DNA of 64,000 bases from Sporosarcina sp. P2 (GTDB lineage Bacteria > Bacillota > Bacilli > Bacillales_A > Planococcaceae). The stretch lies in the NCBI RefSeq assembly GCF_002743255.1, contig NZ_PDYY01000004.1, positions 62,001 to 126,000 on the forward strand, read 5' to 3'. Under the pieces are notes generated by a model. That model was not told the origin of the DNA, ran no database searches, and was given only the letters and a program-made list of their open reading frames with translations. The stretch's first letter is position 1. Each line of letters begins with the position of its first letter. The position numbers and the translations under genes are program-made. Positions 47,889-56,242 of this stretch are shown one piece after another.

Positions 47889-47910
47889 AAGTTAACTTTA
47901 AAGTTAACTT
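47889..47910. promoter_or_regulatory. 22-bp perfect palindrome, operator-like
   Basis: AAGTTAACTTT followed by its exact reverse complement. The direct GTTAACTTT symmetry suits a dimeric regulator; the target gene is unclear. Confidence 0.5.
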
Positions 47911-47961
47911 TTCGTAGATGTTCCTTACACTAATTTCATAATGGATTATTCATGTAAATAG

Positions 47962-48029
47962 GGTACCAGGTCACACACAACTTGGAAACAAATCTGAATT
48001 GAATTAGAGTGGTGTGAGGACCTGGTACC
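47962..48029. repeat. Family B hairpin repeat (B4)
   Basis: GGTACCAGGTCACACACAA at left, TGTGAGGACCTGGTACC at right. Some arm changes; 86 bp before the small membrane-protein gene. Confidence 0.9.
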
Positions 48030-48115
48030 TTTATAAAAGCAATTGACCTATTAGAATAACGCACTACAATTCAGGGTCGTATAAAAGTATATTTAAATTA
48101 AGGTAGGTGCATAAA

Positions 48116-48325
48116 ATGTCCGAAATAATCAAAGCTATTCCAGTGGATAAGATGACTATAGCAGGTGTAGAAGTAGGTAGAGCATTAGGAGATGCAATAA
48201 GGAAAAACCCTAAAGAATCATTAGCTGTAGCCCTGTTTTTAGGTAGCCTTTATGTTCTAAAAGATAAAAAACTTAAATTGAAACTGAAAGTGAAAGATAT
48301 AGATATTGATTTTGAAGCAGAATAA
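48116..48325 (+). CDS. Small membrane-associated protein of unknown function
   Basis: 69 residues from ATG 48116 (SD AAGGTAGG). One hydrophobic segment (ESLAVALFLGSLYVL) and a Lys/Asp alternating tail (KLKLKLKVKDIDIDFE). An upstream GTG at 48107 would overlap the SD. It is bracketed by repeats B4 and A8. No family recognised. Confidence 0.6.
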   Translation: MSEIIKAIPVDKMTIAGVEVGRALGDAIRKNPKESLAVALFLGSLYVLKDKKLKLKLKVKDIDIDFEAE

Positions 48326-48359
48326 ACTACTTGAGAACATAAGGCGAGAATTCAAATAA

Positions 48360-48422
48360 GGTACCTGTGTGAGAAACAAACGTGAATGTGTAAACAATCA
48401 TGAAAGTTTCACGCACAGGTAT
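48360..48422. repeat. Family A hairpin repeat (A8)
   Basis: GGTACCTGTGTGAGAAAC to CACGCACAGGTA; the centre reads TGTGTAAACA instead of TGTTTAAACA, as in A9, A10 and A12. Confidence 0.92.
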
Positions 48423-48500
48423 TTTTCATGAAAATTCACGCGATAACATGTAGCTGCCAGGCCGAACCGCTATAATAGATGACGCATTCCCAATAATCCA

Positions 48501-49397
48501 TCACTTACGAACAATAATCTCATTCGAAAACTGAAGAGTAATATCAATAAAGTCTTGAATAGGAGGGGGGAGATAGCGTTCAGGCTGATAGACTAGATAC
48601 ACCGTTCTCTTGGAAGCGAAGTCTTTTATGAAGACTACGTTTCTTCTTTTCGATGGATTTAAGGCGAGAAAGCTTTCAGGTACAACCGATATACCCAGTC
48701 CATTCTCCACAAGGCTACATGCAGTTTCTAAACTTTCTGTTTCGAATTCTACTGACGGTGAAAAGCCTACACGCTCACATGCTTTGATAAATGTTTCTCT
48801 GATTTTAAAACCTTCCAGACTATGAATAAACGTTTCGTTTTTCAAATCGATAATTTCAATACTGTTCAGGTTTTTAAATCGATGATCCGGAGGTGTTAGT
48901 AATACGTAATTTTCCTGGAAGATAGGTATATATTTGAAGTTGTTGTGATCATTAGCTATAGATGTGATACCTAAATGAATGTCAAAGCTCTCTAAATTTT
49001 TTACAATATCCTTCGGTCCTAATTCCCGTACTTTCATCGAGACAGCAGGATTTTTGCTCTTGAAAATTCCGATCATATGGGAAATGAAATACCGGTATGA
49101 TTCAATCATTCCTAGATTGATTTTGCCTTTACCTACATTTCGTGCGTCCTCCATCTCTTTGTAAATCTTATCGAATAACTCCAATACATTCCCCGCATGT
49201 TTATATAAAATTTCTCCCGGTTCGGTCAACTTCAAACTTTTCGTGCTTCTTTCAAATAATGTACATCCGAGCTCCTTTTCTAATGATTTGATTGTATTGC
49301 TCAAAGCTGGCTGTGAAATATGTAATTGTATTGCAGCCCTTGTAAATTGTCCGCATTCTGCGATGGTATGAAAATGCTTTAAAGAGCGAATGTCCAT
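48501..49397 (-). CDS. LysR-family transcriptional regulator
   Basis: A 298-residue LTTR. N-terminal HTH: MDIRSLKHFHTIAECGQFTRAAIQLHISQPALSNTIKSLEKELG; effector domain about 90-290. Divergent from the symporter-ureohydrolase operon, so it most likely controls it, with a co-inducer related to their substrate. Two palindromes lie in the divergent promoter region. SD GAAGAGG on the minus strand. Confidence 0.93.
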   Translation of the reverse strand: MDIRSLKHFHTIAECGQFTRAAIQLHISQPALSNTIKSLEKELGCTLFERSTKSLKLTEPGEILYKHAGNVLELFDKIYKEMEDARNVGKGKINLGMIESYRYFISHMIGIFKSKNPAVSMKVRELGPKDIVKNLESFDIHLGITSIANDHNNFKYIPIFQENYVLLTPPDHRFKNLNSIEIIDLKNETFIHSLEGFKIRETFIKACERVGFSPSVEFETESLETACSLVENGLGISVVPESFLALNPSKRRNVVFIKDFASKRTVYLVYQPERYLPPPIQDFIDITLQFSNEIIVRK

Positions 49398-49414
49398 TTT
49401 AACACCTCTTCTTT

Positions 49415-49475
49415 ATAACTATAAGTTATCAATTCATAATAATCCGATATTAGACATTATATATCTAGTGATATA
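49415..49475. promoter_or_regulatory. Probable LysR-type binding sites in the divergent promoter
   Basis: Two perfect short palindromes: ATAACT-ATA-AGTTAT (49415-49429) and TATATC-TAGT-GATATA (49460-49475), about 46 bp apart, the usual recognition/activation site arrangement of LysR regulators. Confidence 0.6.
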
Positions 49476-49597
49476 CAATTTCAACTAGATGGAGTGTTTG
49501 GAAAGTTCTAATTCATTTGATTTCATCTTTTATGGAATTATCTTTGGCTCCTGAGCAAATAGCGATGTTTAGCGACAAATGGAAAGGAGGAACTGCT

Positions 49598-50833
49598 ATG
49601 TCATCGAGTAGAAGTGAGAATGGAATGCTAATCCTGGATGTCGATATGATTACGTTTACTGCTATCGGGGCAGTGTTACTAATCTTGGGGACATGGATCG
49701 TAAAGAAATATGAAATTCTTTGGAAGTATTCAATTCCAGGGCCTGTAATTGGCGGTTTTGGATTTTCACTATTAATGTGGGGAGCTTATGAATTAGGGCT
49801 TTTTGAGTTTCAATACGATAATACACTCTACGATTTATTCATGTATGTTTTCTTTGTAACTATTGGCTTGTCTACCGGCGTGTCGATTTTGAAAAAAGGC
49901 GGTAAATTGCTTTTGATTTACATGTTGGTTTGTTGGTTTTTGGCTATTTTGCAAAACGGTATTAGTGTCGGCGCGGCATGGCTGACAGGCATTAATCCAC
50001 TTTCTGCATTAATGGCAGGACAAGCATCTATGCAGGGCGGTCATGGCATGGCAGCCTCACTGGCTCCATTAATTGAGTCATTCGGTGAATCAAATGCACT
50101 TACGATTGGAATGGCTGCTTCAACCTATGGACTCATAGCAGGCTCGTTAATCGGAGGACCTGTCGGCAATTGGCTGATCACTAGAAAGAATTTGAAAATC
50201 CAAACTGACACGGATGATTTGAATGCGCTTGCAAGTGAGATTGAAGAGAAGAAGACGGCGATTACTTGGCAAAATGTGCTCATAGAAGGTTCTTTAATCT
50301 TTGTAATATTGTCCATCGGTTTGCCAACAGCACAGTGGATTACAGAAGTGACTGGTTTCTCTATCCCAGGCCATATATTTAGTCTTTTCCTAGGTATTAT
50401 TTTCCGCTCAATCAATGAGCGAACGTCATGGGTGCCTATGACAGACACGGCAATGGATATGATTTCAAATGTTTCATTGAACATGTTTTTAGTAATGGCC
50501 ATGATGAAACTGAAATTATGGGAACTGTACGATCTGGCTCTTCCTTTAGCAGTAATTCTCGTTTTGCAAACACTAGCGACAATGGCAGTTGCAGTATTCA
50601 TCCTATATAGATTGCTTGGGAAGAACTATGACGCGGCTGTGATGTCAGCAGGATTTATTGGACATGGATTAGGAGCCACGCCAAATGGATTGGTTGTAAT
50701 GAATGCGATATGTACGAAATATGGCGTCTTTTCAAGGAAAGCGTTTATCATTATCCCGGTTGCGGGGACAGTTTTAACAGATATTGTCGGAGTACCTATA
50801 TTTGTATTTCTTGCAAACCTTTTAGGAAATTAA
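49598..50833 (+). CDS. Sodium:glutamate symporter family protein (GltS-like)
   Basis: About 411 residues from ATG 49598 (SD AAAGGAGG); a frame extension to 49517 lacks an SD. About ten membrane segments in two inverted halves; GQASMQGGHGMAASLAPL and FIGHGLGATPNGLVVMNAI are the two conserved re-entrant pore loops of the ESS family. Likely imports an amino-acid-like anion with Na+. With the ureohydrolase downstream, the substrate could instead be a guanidino acid or its product. Confidence 0.88.
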   Translation: MSSSRSENGMLILDVDMITFTAIGAVLLILGTWIVKKYEILWKYSIPGPVIGGFGFSLLMWGAYELGLFEFQYDNTLYDLFMYVFFVTIGLSTGVSILKKGGKLLLIYMLVCWFLAILQNGISVGAAWLTGINPLSALMAGQASMQGGHGMAASLAPLIESFGESNALTIGMAASTYGLIAGSLIGGPVGNWLITRKNLKIQTDTDDLNALASEIEEKKTAITWQNVLIEGSLIFVILSIGLPTAQWITEVTGFSIPGHIFSLFLGIIFRSINERTSWVPMTDTAMDMISNVSLNMFLVMAMMKLKLWELYDLALPLAVILVLQTLATMAVAVFILYRLLGKNYDAAVMSAGFIGHGLGATPNGLVVMNAICTKYGVFSRKAFIIIPVAGTVLTDIVGVPIFVFLANLLGN

Positions 50834-50855
50834 ACTAGTAATGGAGGAATAACGA

Positions 50856-51800
50856 ATGGAAAAAATTAATATGCCAATCACAGGAATTTGTTCTTTTGCT
50901 AAGTATCCAATCTGCACGGACTGGGAAGAAATTGATGCAGACATCGCAGTTTTAGGGGTTCCGTATGATACGGGCGTTGGCTTTTTAAGCGGCTGTCGAT
51001 TTGGACCTAGAAGAATTCGAGAAGTGTCCACGCATTACGCACGTGGCAATGCAGGGTTTTACGATCCTGAGCGGGATGAAGTATTTTTAGGCGGAGATGT
51101 AAAAATCGTGGATGCAGGAGATGCGGATGTCATCCATGGAGATATAGAGCAAGCATTTACTGCAATTGAATATGCTGTAGCAAAAATTCGAGAAAAAGGT
51201 GCCATTCCTGCAATTATGGGAGGAGACCATTCGATTTCCATTCCTGTTGCACGCGCATTAAAGGATGAAGGAGATATCACCGTCATTCAATTAGATGCAC
51301 ATTTAGACTGGTCAGATGCACCAGGTGGGCAAACTTTAGGAAACGGTAGCCCTATGCGTAGAATGTCTGAGATGGATCATATTAAAGATATGGTACAAAT
51401 CGGTTTGCGCGGATTAGGGAGTAGTCGAAAAGAAGATTTTGACGCGGCAAAAGCTTACGGTAGCGAGCTAATCTCAGCACGCGATTCCGCTAAGTTGGGT
51501 GTAGAAGGTATACTTAATAAAATTCCAAAAGCCGATAAGTACTATGTGACGATCGATATTGATTGCTTTGATATATCATTGGCTACGGGTACAGGATCTC
51601 CTTCACCTGGAGGTTTCTCATTCGATTTCCTAAATGACATTTTAATTGGCATCGCTGAAAAAGGAAACGTCGTTTGTTTCGACCTAGTTGAAGTTGCTCC
51701 TCAATATGATCCTACTGGTGCCACGACCCGGGTAGCAGCTATGACGATGTTGAATTTCATGGGCCATATACTTAAAAACAAAGAAAAACATACTGACTGA
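50856..51800 (+). CDS. speB: Ureohydrolase (agmatinase/guanidinobutyrase family)
   Basis: A 314-residue arginase-fold Mn enzyme hydrolysing a guanidino group to urea and an amine. Metal ligands: MGGDHSIS, QLDAHLDWSDA and TIDIDCFD; SPGGFSF near the active site is typical of agmatinases. Order and spacing (22 bp after the symporter, SD TGGAGGAAT) make one LysR-controlled operon. Agmatine is the default substrate of the family, but coupling with an amino-acid symporter also allows 4-guanidinobutyrate or similar; the symbol is tentative. Confidence 0.85.
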   Translation: MEKINMPITGICSFAKYPICTDWEEIDADIAVLGVPYDTGVGFLSGCRFGPRRIREVSTHYARGNAGFYDPERDEVFLGGDVKIVDAGDADVIHGDIEQAFTAIEYAVAKIREKGAIPAIMGGDHSISIPVARALKDEGDITVIQLDAHLDWSDAPGGQTLGNGSPMRRMSEMDHIKDMVQIGLRGLGSSRKEDFDAAKAYGSELISARDSAKLGVEGILNKIPKADKYYVTIDIDCFDISLATGTGSPSPGGFSFDFLNDILIGIAEKGNVVCFDLVEVAPQYDPTGATTRVAAMTMLNFMGHILKNKEKHTD

Positions 51801-51815
51801 TAGAATGTACTATAG

Positions 51816-51854
51816 CCGTGCAGCGAATGTATTTTATTCGCTGCATGGTTTTTT
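51816..51854 (+). terminator. Terminator after the ureohydrolase gene
   Basis: 51816-51828 pairs with 51836-51848 (core GCAGCGAAT/ATTCGCTGC), followed by TTTTTT. Confidence 0.9.
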
Positions 51855-51895
51855 GAGTGGGTACGAATGAGCAAATCGGGTATCTTTAAAAAGTT

Positions 51896-51921
51896 TGAAA
51901 CTTTTTAAAGAAATTGACGTC
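51896..51921 (+). promoter_or_regulatory. ECF-sigma-type promoter upstream of the Ltp-repeat gene
   Basis: TGAAAC (51896-51901), 16-bp spacer, CGTC (51918-51921) continuing as TGTACG. Same layout and extended CGTCTGTACG as at 54407 and 56181. It overlaps an A/T palindrome (51884-51910). Confidence 0.8.
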
Positions 51922-51942
51922 TGTACGGGGAAATATAGTTTA

Positions 51943-51959
51943 GGTGCCAAATTGGCACC
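51943..51959. repeat. Minimal GGTGCC/GGCACC palindrome
   Basis: GGTGCCAA-A-TTGGCACC-type 17-nt perfect palindrome with the same tips as family B copies B2 and B5 but none of the body; in the leader of the 52002 gene. Confidence 0.6.
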
Positions 51960-52001
51960 GATTGTATATTACTACTACATGACGTAAAGGGGAGACAGGA
52001 A

Positions 52002-52691
52002 ATGGAGAAACAGCAAAAAAAGAAAAAACCATTTTATAAAAAGTGGTGGGTTTGGTTGCTTGCAATTATTATTATAGCGGCAGTCAATAGCGATGATGAA
52101 GACACAGAGAGTGCTGACGTGGAAGAAAATCAACCAGCTGTTACGGCATCGGCGGAGGATAAGCCGGAAAAGGCAGAAGCAGAGACCGAAAAAGTAGAAC
52201 CTGAAGTGAAAGAAAAACCAGTAGAAGACAATGTACCTAAAGAATTCAAAACAGCTTTGAATAAAGCTGAAACGTATGCAAAAACAATGAACATGTCTAA
52301 AAAGGCTATTTCTGAACAATTGACTTCAGAGTATGGTGAAAAATACTCTGCTGAAGCTGCTGAGTATGCAATGAATAATCTTGAATTTGATTGGAAAGCA
52401 AATGCACTGAAAAAAGCCGAAACGTATTCGGAAACTATGCATATGTCAAAGCAAGGAATACTTGAACAACTTGTCTCTGAAAACGGTGAGAAGTTTACAG
52501 CGGAAGAAGCACAGTATGCAATCGATAATTTGCAAGCTGATTTTAATAAAAATGCGTTAGAGAAGGCAAAAACGTATCAGGATACTATGAGCATGTCACC
52601 GGAAGCGGTTAGAGACCAGCTGACTTCTACGTACGGTGAGAAATTCACACAAGCAGAAGCTGATTACGCAATCGCTAATTTAGATAAATAA
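52002..52691 (+). CDS. Membrane-anchored protein with three Ltp repeats
   Basis: A 229-residue protein. A basic N-terminus (KQQKKKKPFYKKWW) and one membrane segment (VWLLAIIIIAAV) are followed by an acidic Glu/Lys-rich linker (about 30-80) and three repeats of about 48 residues, each with a KAxTYxxTMxMS...QLxSExGEKFTxExAxYAIxNL pattern. These are Ltp-family repeats, known from surface lipoproteins and from a Streptococcus phage superinfection-exclusion lipoprotein. Here the anchor is a membrane helix, not a lipid. Under an ECF-type promoter. Role: envelope stress or phage exclusion, not decided. Confidence 0.85.
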   Translation: MEKQQKKKKPFYKKWWVWLLAIIIIAAVNSDDEDTESADVEENQPAVTASAEDKPEKAEAETEKVEPEVKEKPVEDNVPKEFKTALNKAETYAKTMNMSKKAISEQLTSEYGEKYSAEAAEYAMNNLEFDWKANALKKAETYSETMHMSKQGILEQLVSENGEKFTAEEAQYAIDNLQADFNKNALEKAKTYQDTMSMSPEAVRDQLTSTYGEKFTQAEADYAIANLDK

Positions 52692-52704
52692 TGCTGGCTG
52701 ATTG

Positions 52705-52773
52705 GGTGCCAGGTCCCAACGCAATTTAGAAACAATTCTGAATTGAACTAGAGTTGTGTGAGGACCTGGTACC
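52705..52773. repeat. Family B hairpin repeat (B5)
   Basis: Left tip GGTGCC, right tip GGTACC, so the copy is a hybrid of the two tip variants; otherwise near consensus. Confidence 0.92.
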
Positions 52774-52860
52774 ATTTGCGAGAATTTTACTACTCTTAAT
52801 CATGTTATAATTAACATAACCTTGCAAACAAATTAGAAAATCAGAAAGCGGGCGATTATT

Positions 52861-53622
52861 CTGTTTACGATCAAAAATTTTGAAGACAACGAGAATGTAA
52901 AAGTCAGGGAGGAGCTAGGCCCTTTTAAAGTAGTAGAGTTTCAAAGAGAACTAAGTATCAATCATGCTACGGCCCAATCGGCATATTATGCTTCTGAAAT
53001 GAATGTAAGAAGAAGACAGCTAGTTTGCGATGTCAGTCAGTCAAACATTACGATTCAGGCAGGAGCCATGCAATGGATGGCCGGAGATGTGAGAGCGACG
53101 ACTGGACTTAAGGGAGTAGGAGACTTTATTGGAAAAGCGATTAGGGGCAAAGTGACCAAAGAATCGGCCATCAAACCTGAGTACACGGGAACCGGTACAC
53201 TTGTTTTAGAACCAACGTACAAGCATATTTTGCTACTGGATGTTGACGAGTGGGATCAGTCACTCGTCATTGAAGACGGACTCTTTTTAGCTTGTGATTC
53301 AGGATTAAAACATAAGGCTGTGATGCGCTCAAATCTTTCTTCTGCTGCACTCGGTGGGGAAGGTCTTTTCAATCTTGGACTTTCCGGGCAAGGAACGATT
53401 GCACTGGAATCTTCCGTATCGAGAGAGGAACTTATAGAAATCGAGTTAGAAAATGATGAGTTGAAAATCGATGGGAATATGGCGATTGCTTGGTCAGGCG
53501 GTTTAGAATTTACTGTCGAGCGCTCTGGAAAAACACTTATGGGTTCGGCGGCTTCAGGCGAAGGATTGGTAAATGTCTACCGCGGAACAGGAAAAGTATT
53601 AATGGCGCCGTTTCTTCAATAA
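52861..53622 (+). CDS. AIM24 family protein, probable CTG start
   Basis: 253 residues if started at CTG 52861: FTIKNFEDNENVKVREELGPFKVVEFQRELSI is broken here for length but reads straight into RRRQLVCDVSQSNITIQAGAMQW, VLEPTYKHILLLD, NLSSAALGGEGLFNLGLSG and the C-terminal VNVYRGTGKVLMAP of the family. The first ATG (52999) would remove about 46 conserved residues. AIM24/TIGR00266 proteins form a beta-rich tryptophan-attenuator-like fold with unclear function in bacteria. The SD before the CTG is weak (AAAGCGGG). Confidence 0.85.
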   Translation: MFTIKNFEDNENVKVREELGPFKVVEFQRELSINHATAQSAYYASEMNVRRRQLVCDVSQSNITIQAGAMQWMAGDVRATTGLKGVGDFIGKAIRGKVTKESAIKPEYTGTGTLVLEPTYKHILLLDVDEWDQSLVIEDGLFLACDSGLKHKAVMRSNLSSAALGGEGLFNLGLSGQGTIALESSVSREELIEIELENDELKIDGNMAIAWSGGLEFTVERSGKTLMGSAASGEGLVNVYRGTGKVLMAPFLQ

Positions 53623-53651
53623 ATTCGGAATACCAGATTCTATTAAAATAA

Positions 53652-53713
53652 GATGCCTGTGTGGGAAACAACCGTGAATGTGTAAACAATCATGAGAGTT
53701 TCACGCGCAGGTA
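53652..53713. repeat. Family A hairpin repeat (A9)
   Basis: GATGCCTGTGTGGGAAAC to CACGCGCAGGTA with compensating-type changes in both arms; TGTGTAAACA centre. Confidence 0.88.
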
Positions 53714-53768
53714 TTTTTAATTTCCAGAAATATGTTAGGATAAAGTAAAAATGGAAGGGGAGTTTGAA

Positions 53769-54287
53769 TTGAAAAAGATGAATAGTGCATTGGGTTCGTT
53801 TGTTATCCTTGGGCTATTGTTAGCGAGTTGTGGAACGGATGACGAAGAAACGAAGCAAGTCGATTCACCAGTGCAAAATGTCGAGCCGGCACAAGACAAT
53901 GAGTCAAAAGTCGAAGTAATGGAACGTCCACCAATGGTCAACGAATTCAATGAAGAAACCGACGACCTTGAAGAAGCATTCTTCTCGGAATATTCAAGCG
54001 TAAAAAATTTCGTTGAAGACTCCGTAAATAGCATGAAAGAGGGATCTGACTATCGAGAGAAATTTGCGCATGCTGAACAATTTCTTGCTAATTCGACAAT
54101 TACGTATATCGGATATTTCCACAAAGAAATTGAAGAACTTGGCATGACTGAAGACTTCGAAGAACTAAAGACGGCCGCAGCAGAAGTAGTTGAGATGTTT
54201 GAGACAAGCGGCGAACATCTTGAAGGGTATGAAACGAAGTATATTGAATTCGAAAATAAAATGAAGGACGTCTATTCAAAAATGTAA
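53769..54287 (+). CDS. Lipoprotein of unknown function
   Basis: 172 residues from TTG 53769 (SD AGGGGAG); an ATG at 53751 would sit upstream of the SD. The signal peptide ends in lipobox LLLASC, so the protein is lipid-anchored outside the membrane. An acidic disordered region (about 22-65) is followed by a four-helix-like domain (about 70-170: YSSVKNFVEDSVNSMKEG, HAEQFLANSTITYIG). No named family recognised. It lies between two family A repeats. Confidence 0.8.
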   Translation: MKKMNSALGSFVILGLLLASCGTDDEETKQVDSPVQNVEPAQDNESKVEVMERPPMVNEFNEETDDLEEAFFSEYSSVKNFVEDSVNSMKEGSDYREKFAHAEQFLANSTITYIGYFHKEIEELGMTEDFEELKTAAAEVVEMFETSGEHLEGYETKYIEFENKMKDVYSKM

Positions 54288-54309
54288 CTAGACGTTCATT
54301 TTAAAATTA

Positions 54310-54373
54310 GGTACCTGTGTGAGAAACAAATATGAATGTGTAAACCATCATGAAAGTTTCTTGCACAGGTACC
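54310..54373. repeat. Family A hairpin repeat (A10)
   Basis: GGTACCTGTG to TGCACAGGTACC, followed by a T-run (TTTTAGTTTTTTTT), so this copy may also end the lipoprotein transcript. Confidence 0.92.
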
Positions 54374-54406
54374 TTTTAGTTTTTTTTAAAAGACCTCCGA
54401 AAAAAT

Positions 54407-54432
54407 TGAAACTTTTACCTGATTTCTCCGTC
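54407..54432 (+). promoter_or_regulatory. ECF-sigma-type promoter of the first SLH gene
   Basis: TGAAAC (54407-54412), 16-bp spacer, CGTC (54429-54432), extended by TGTACG. 47 bp before the TTG start. Confidence 0.85.
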
Positions 54433-54479
54433 TGTACGACAAATCGACATACAGATCCATGATGGGGAGGTTAGAAAAT

Positions 54480-55982
54480 TTGAAGAAGAAAATTATAACG
54501 ATGTTTGGCGCATTGGTGCTGGCGTGCAGTTCTCCGGTTGCTGGTAGTGCCGCAGGAGAACAAATATTTTCTGATGTAGCTGCGAGCAAGCATTTTGCAC
54601 AAGCGGTGAATGAACTAGCGGAACGGCATGTCATTGGCGGCTATCCAGATGGAACATTTAAGCCCGGCAATCCAGTGACACGCGGACAGGCTGCTGCAAT
54701 TATTGTGAAACTGACAGGTATAGACACTTCAAACGTGAAAGATCCGCATTTCAAGGATGTGGCAAAAACAAACGGTTCTTATCAGGCAATTGCCGCACTG
54801 GCGCAGGCAAATGTCATTGGCGGTTATGAAGATGGCCGGTTTGGTCCGAATGATCCAGTGAAACGGGGTCAGCTCGCTTCTATTCTTGTAAAAGCATTCG
54901 ATTTGCCGCGTTATGATTTCTACGGAATGAAAAATCCTTTTAAAGACGTCGCGGGCAACCAGTCTCACAGTGCCAGCATTTTGATACTTCACCAGTTTGG
55001 AATTGCGGGCGGCATTTCGCCGGACCGTTTTGGTGTGAATCAGCCGGTGACGAGGGGACAAGCAGCTAAGATGATGAATGCAACAGAAGATGAAAAACCT
55101 GCGATGGTTTCATTTAAACCGGAAGAGCTTGGGATGGACGGAATATATTCAGTGATTTGGAAAGAGGATCAGGACGTGTACGAGTCGATTGTCGCTCGCG
55201 ACACAGCGTATGGACCGGGTAGACTGCAACTTATAGCACTGAAAGAAGGAACTGCGACACTGAATGTCAGCGGATATAACGGAGACTCGCCGATGAATGA
55301 AGATGAGGAGATCTACCGGAAATATTATGTACATGTAAAAAAAACAGTTGACGGACTGAAACTATCGATTGAGCAAACAGATGATTACTTGCCGACAGGG
55401 GCACCGCTGGAATTGTCTAAAGCTGAGAAAATCAAGAAAGTCAGACTGTATTCAGCAACGGGTAAATTGCTAGAGGGTGACGCAGCTCTCCATATATGCA
55501 AAGAGGATCAAAAGACTTGTATAACGATTCGCCAGCCGGGCAACTATTATGCCGTTGCTCAATTGGGGAGCGGTGAAGAAATCCGCTATGCGATTCATGT
55601 GAAAGAGCCGGAGCATGCTTATTTTCATTACGACATGGACGTGCTGAGAGAGCGGCCGTCTTATACATTCAACGTGGAAGAGCTGTTTGAAAAGAATGGG
55701 TATTATGATAAGGAAGCAGCACGGAATATCGGGAAGCACACTATCGTTACGAAAAATGCAGAAAACATTGCAAAGATTACAAGAGATCCCGGAACGAATA
55801 TTTTTCATGTTACAGCTAAGAAAGCCGGCATAGTTGAAGTGAAGTTTGAAAATCCCGTTTATTTTACGGGTCAAGTGGGCGATGGGGTGTCAGGTATGAT
55901 CACTGGGATGGAAATAAAGGTCCGTGATCTGAATGGTTTGATTCATGTTTCCGCTTCACAAATTTATGAACTTAATTATTGA
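54480..55982 (+). CDS. SLH-domain surface protein 1
   Basis: 500 residues from TTG 54480 (SD GGGGAGG). A signal peptide ends near SPVAGSAAG. Three S-layer homology domains follow (about 28-75, 88-140, 148-200), each with a GGYPDGTFKPGNPVTRGQAA-type motif; they bind pyruvylated secondary cell-wall polymer. The remaining 300 residues are beta-rich and unfamiliar, ending with an Ig-like pattern. Tandem paralogue of the next gene, with the same architecture and the same ECF-type promoter. Function: cell-surface protein, details unknown. Confidence 0.9.
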   Translation: MKKKIITMFGALVLACSSPVAGSAAGEQIFSDVAASKHFAQAVNELAERHVIGGYPDGTFKPGNPVTRGQAAAIIVKLTGIDTSNVKDPHFKDVAKTNGSYQAIAALAQANVIGGYEDGRFGPNDPVKRGQLASILVKAFDLPRYDFYGMKNPFKDVAGNQSHSASILILHQFGIAGGISPDRFGVNQPVTRGQAAKMMNATEDEKPAMVSFKPEELGMDGIYSVIWKEDQDVYESIVARDTAYGPGRLQLIALKEGTATLNVSGYNGDSPMNEDEEIYRKYYVHVKKTVDGLKLSIEQTDDYLPTGAPLELSKAEKIKKVRLYSATGKLLEGDAALHICKEDQKTCITIRQPGNYYAVAQLGSGEEIRYAIHVKEPEHAYFHYDMDVLRERPSYTFNVEELFEKNGYYDKEAARNIGKHTIVTKNAENIAKITRDPGTNIFHVTAKKAGIVEVKFENPVYFTGQVGDGVSGMITGMEIKVRDLNGLIHVSASQIYELNY

Positions 55983-56015
55983 TGATATAGAAGAATGGGC
56001 AGTGAAGGAGAATAT

Positions 56016-56062
56016 AAGGGATATCGCATGAGGGGGAACTCTTGTGTGATATCCCTTGTTTT
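56016..56062 (+). terminator. Terminator after SLH gene 1
   Basis: AAGGGATATC (56016-56025) pairs with GATATCCCTT (56048-56057), followed by GTTTT. Confidence 0.8.
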
Positions 56063-56110
56063 AATTGAAAAGAGAAGAAGGAAGCGGTGTGTGGTTGAGA
56101 AACACGCGTT

Positions 56111-56156
56111 ACACCTGTACGTGAAACAAACGTGAAGGTTTTATACACAAGTTCCT
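56111..56156. repeat. Family A hairpin repeat, degenerate (A11)
   Basis: ACACCTGTACGTGAAACAAA and CGTGAAGGTTT are recognisable, but the right arm is shortened to ACACAAGTTCC. Just upstream of ECF promoter 3. Confidence 0.55.
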
Positions 56157-56180
56157 TTATCAAAACGACAATAAAATCTT

Positions 56181-56206
56181 TGAAACTATTTCCGGATTCC
56201 TGCGTC
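56181..56206 (+). promoter_or_regulatory. ECF-sigma-type promoter of the second SLH gene
   Basis: TGAAAC (56181-56186), 16-bp spacer, CGTC (56203-56206), extended by TGTACG; 36 bp before the ATG. Confidence 0.85.
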
Positions 56207-56242
56207 TGTACGGTGTTACATAGAGGGGAAGGAAGATGTGAA

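Larger units (their letters stand above)
47499..48115. other. Gene-free region with a palindrome and repeat B4
   Basis: About 600 bp with stops in all frames. It holds a 22-bp perfect palindrome (47889-47910) and family B copy B4. No RNA gene seen. Confidence 0.6.
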
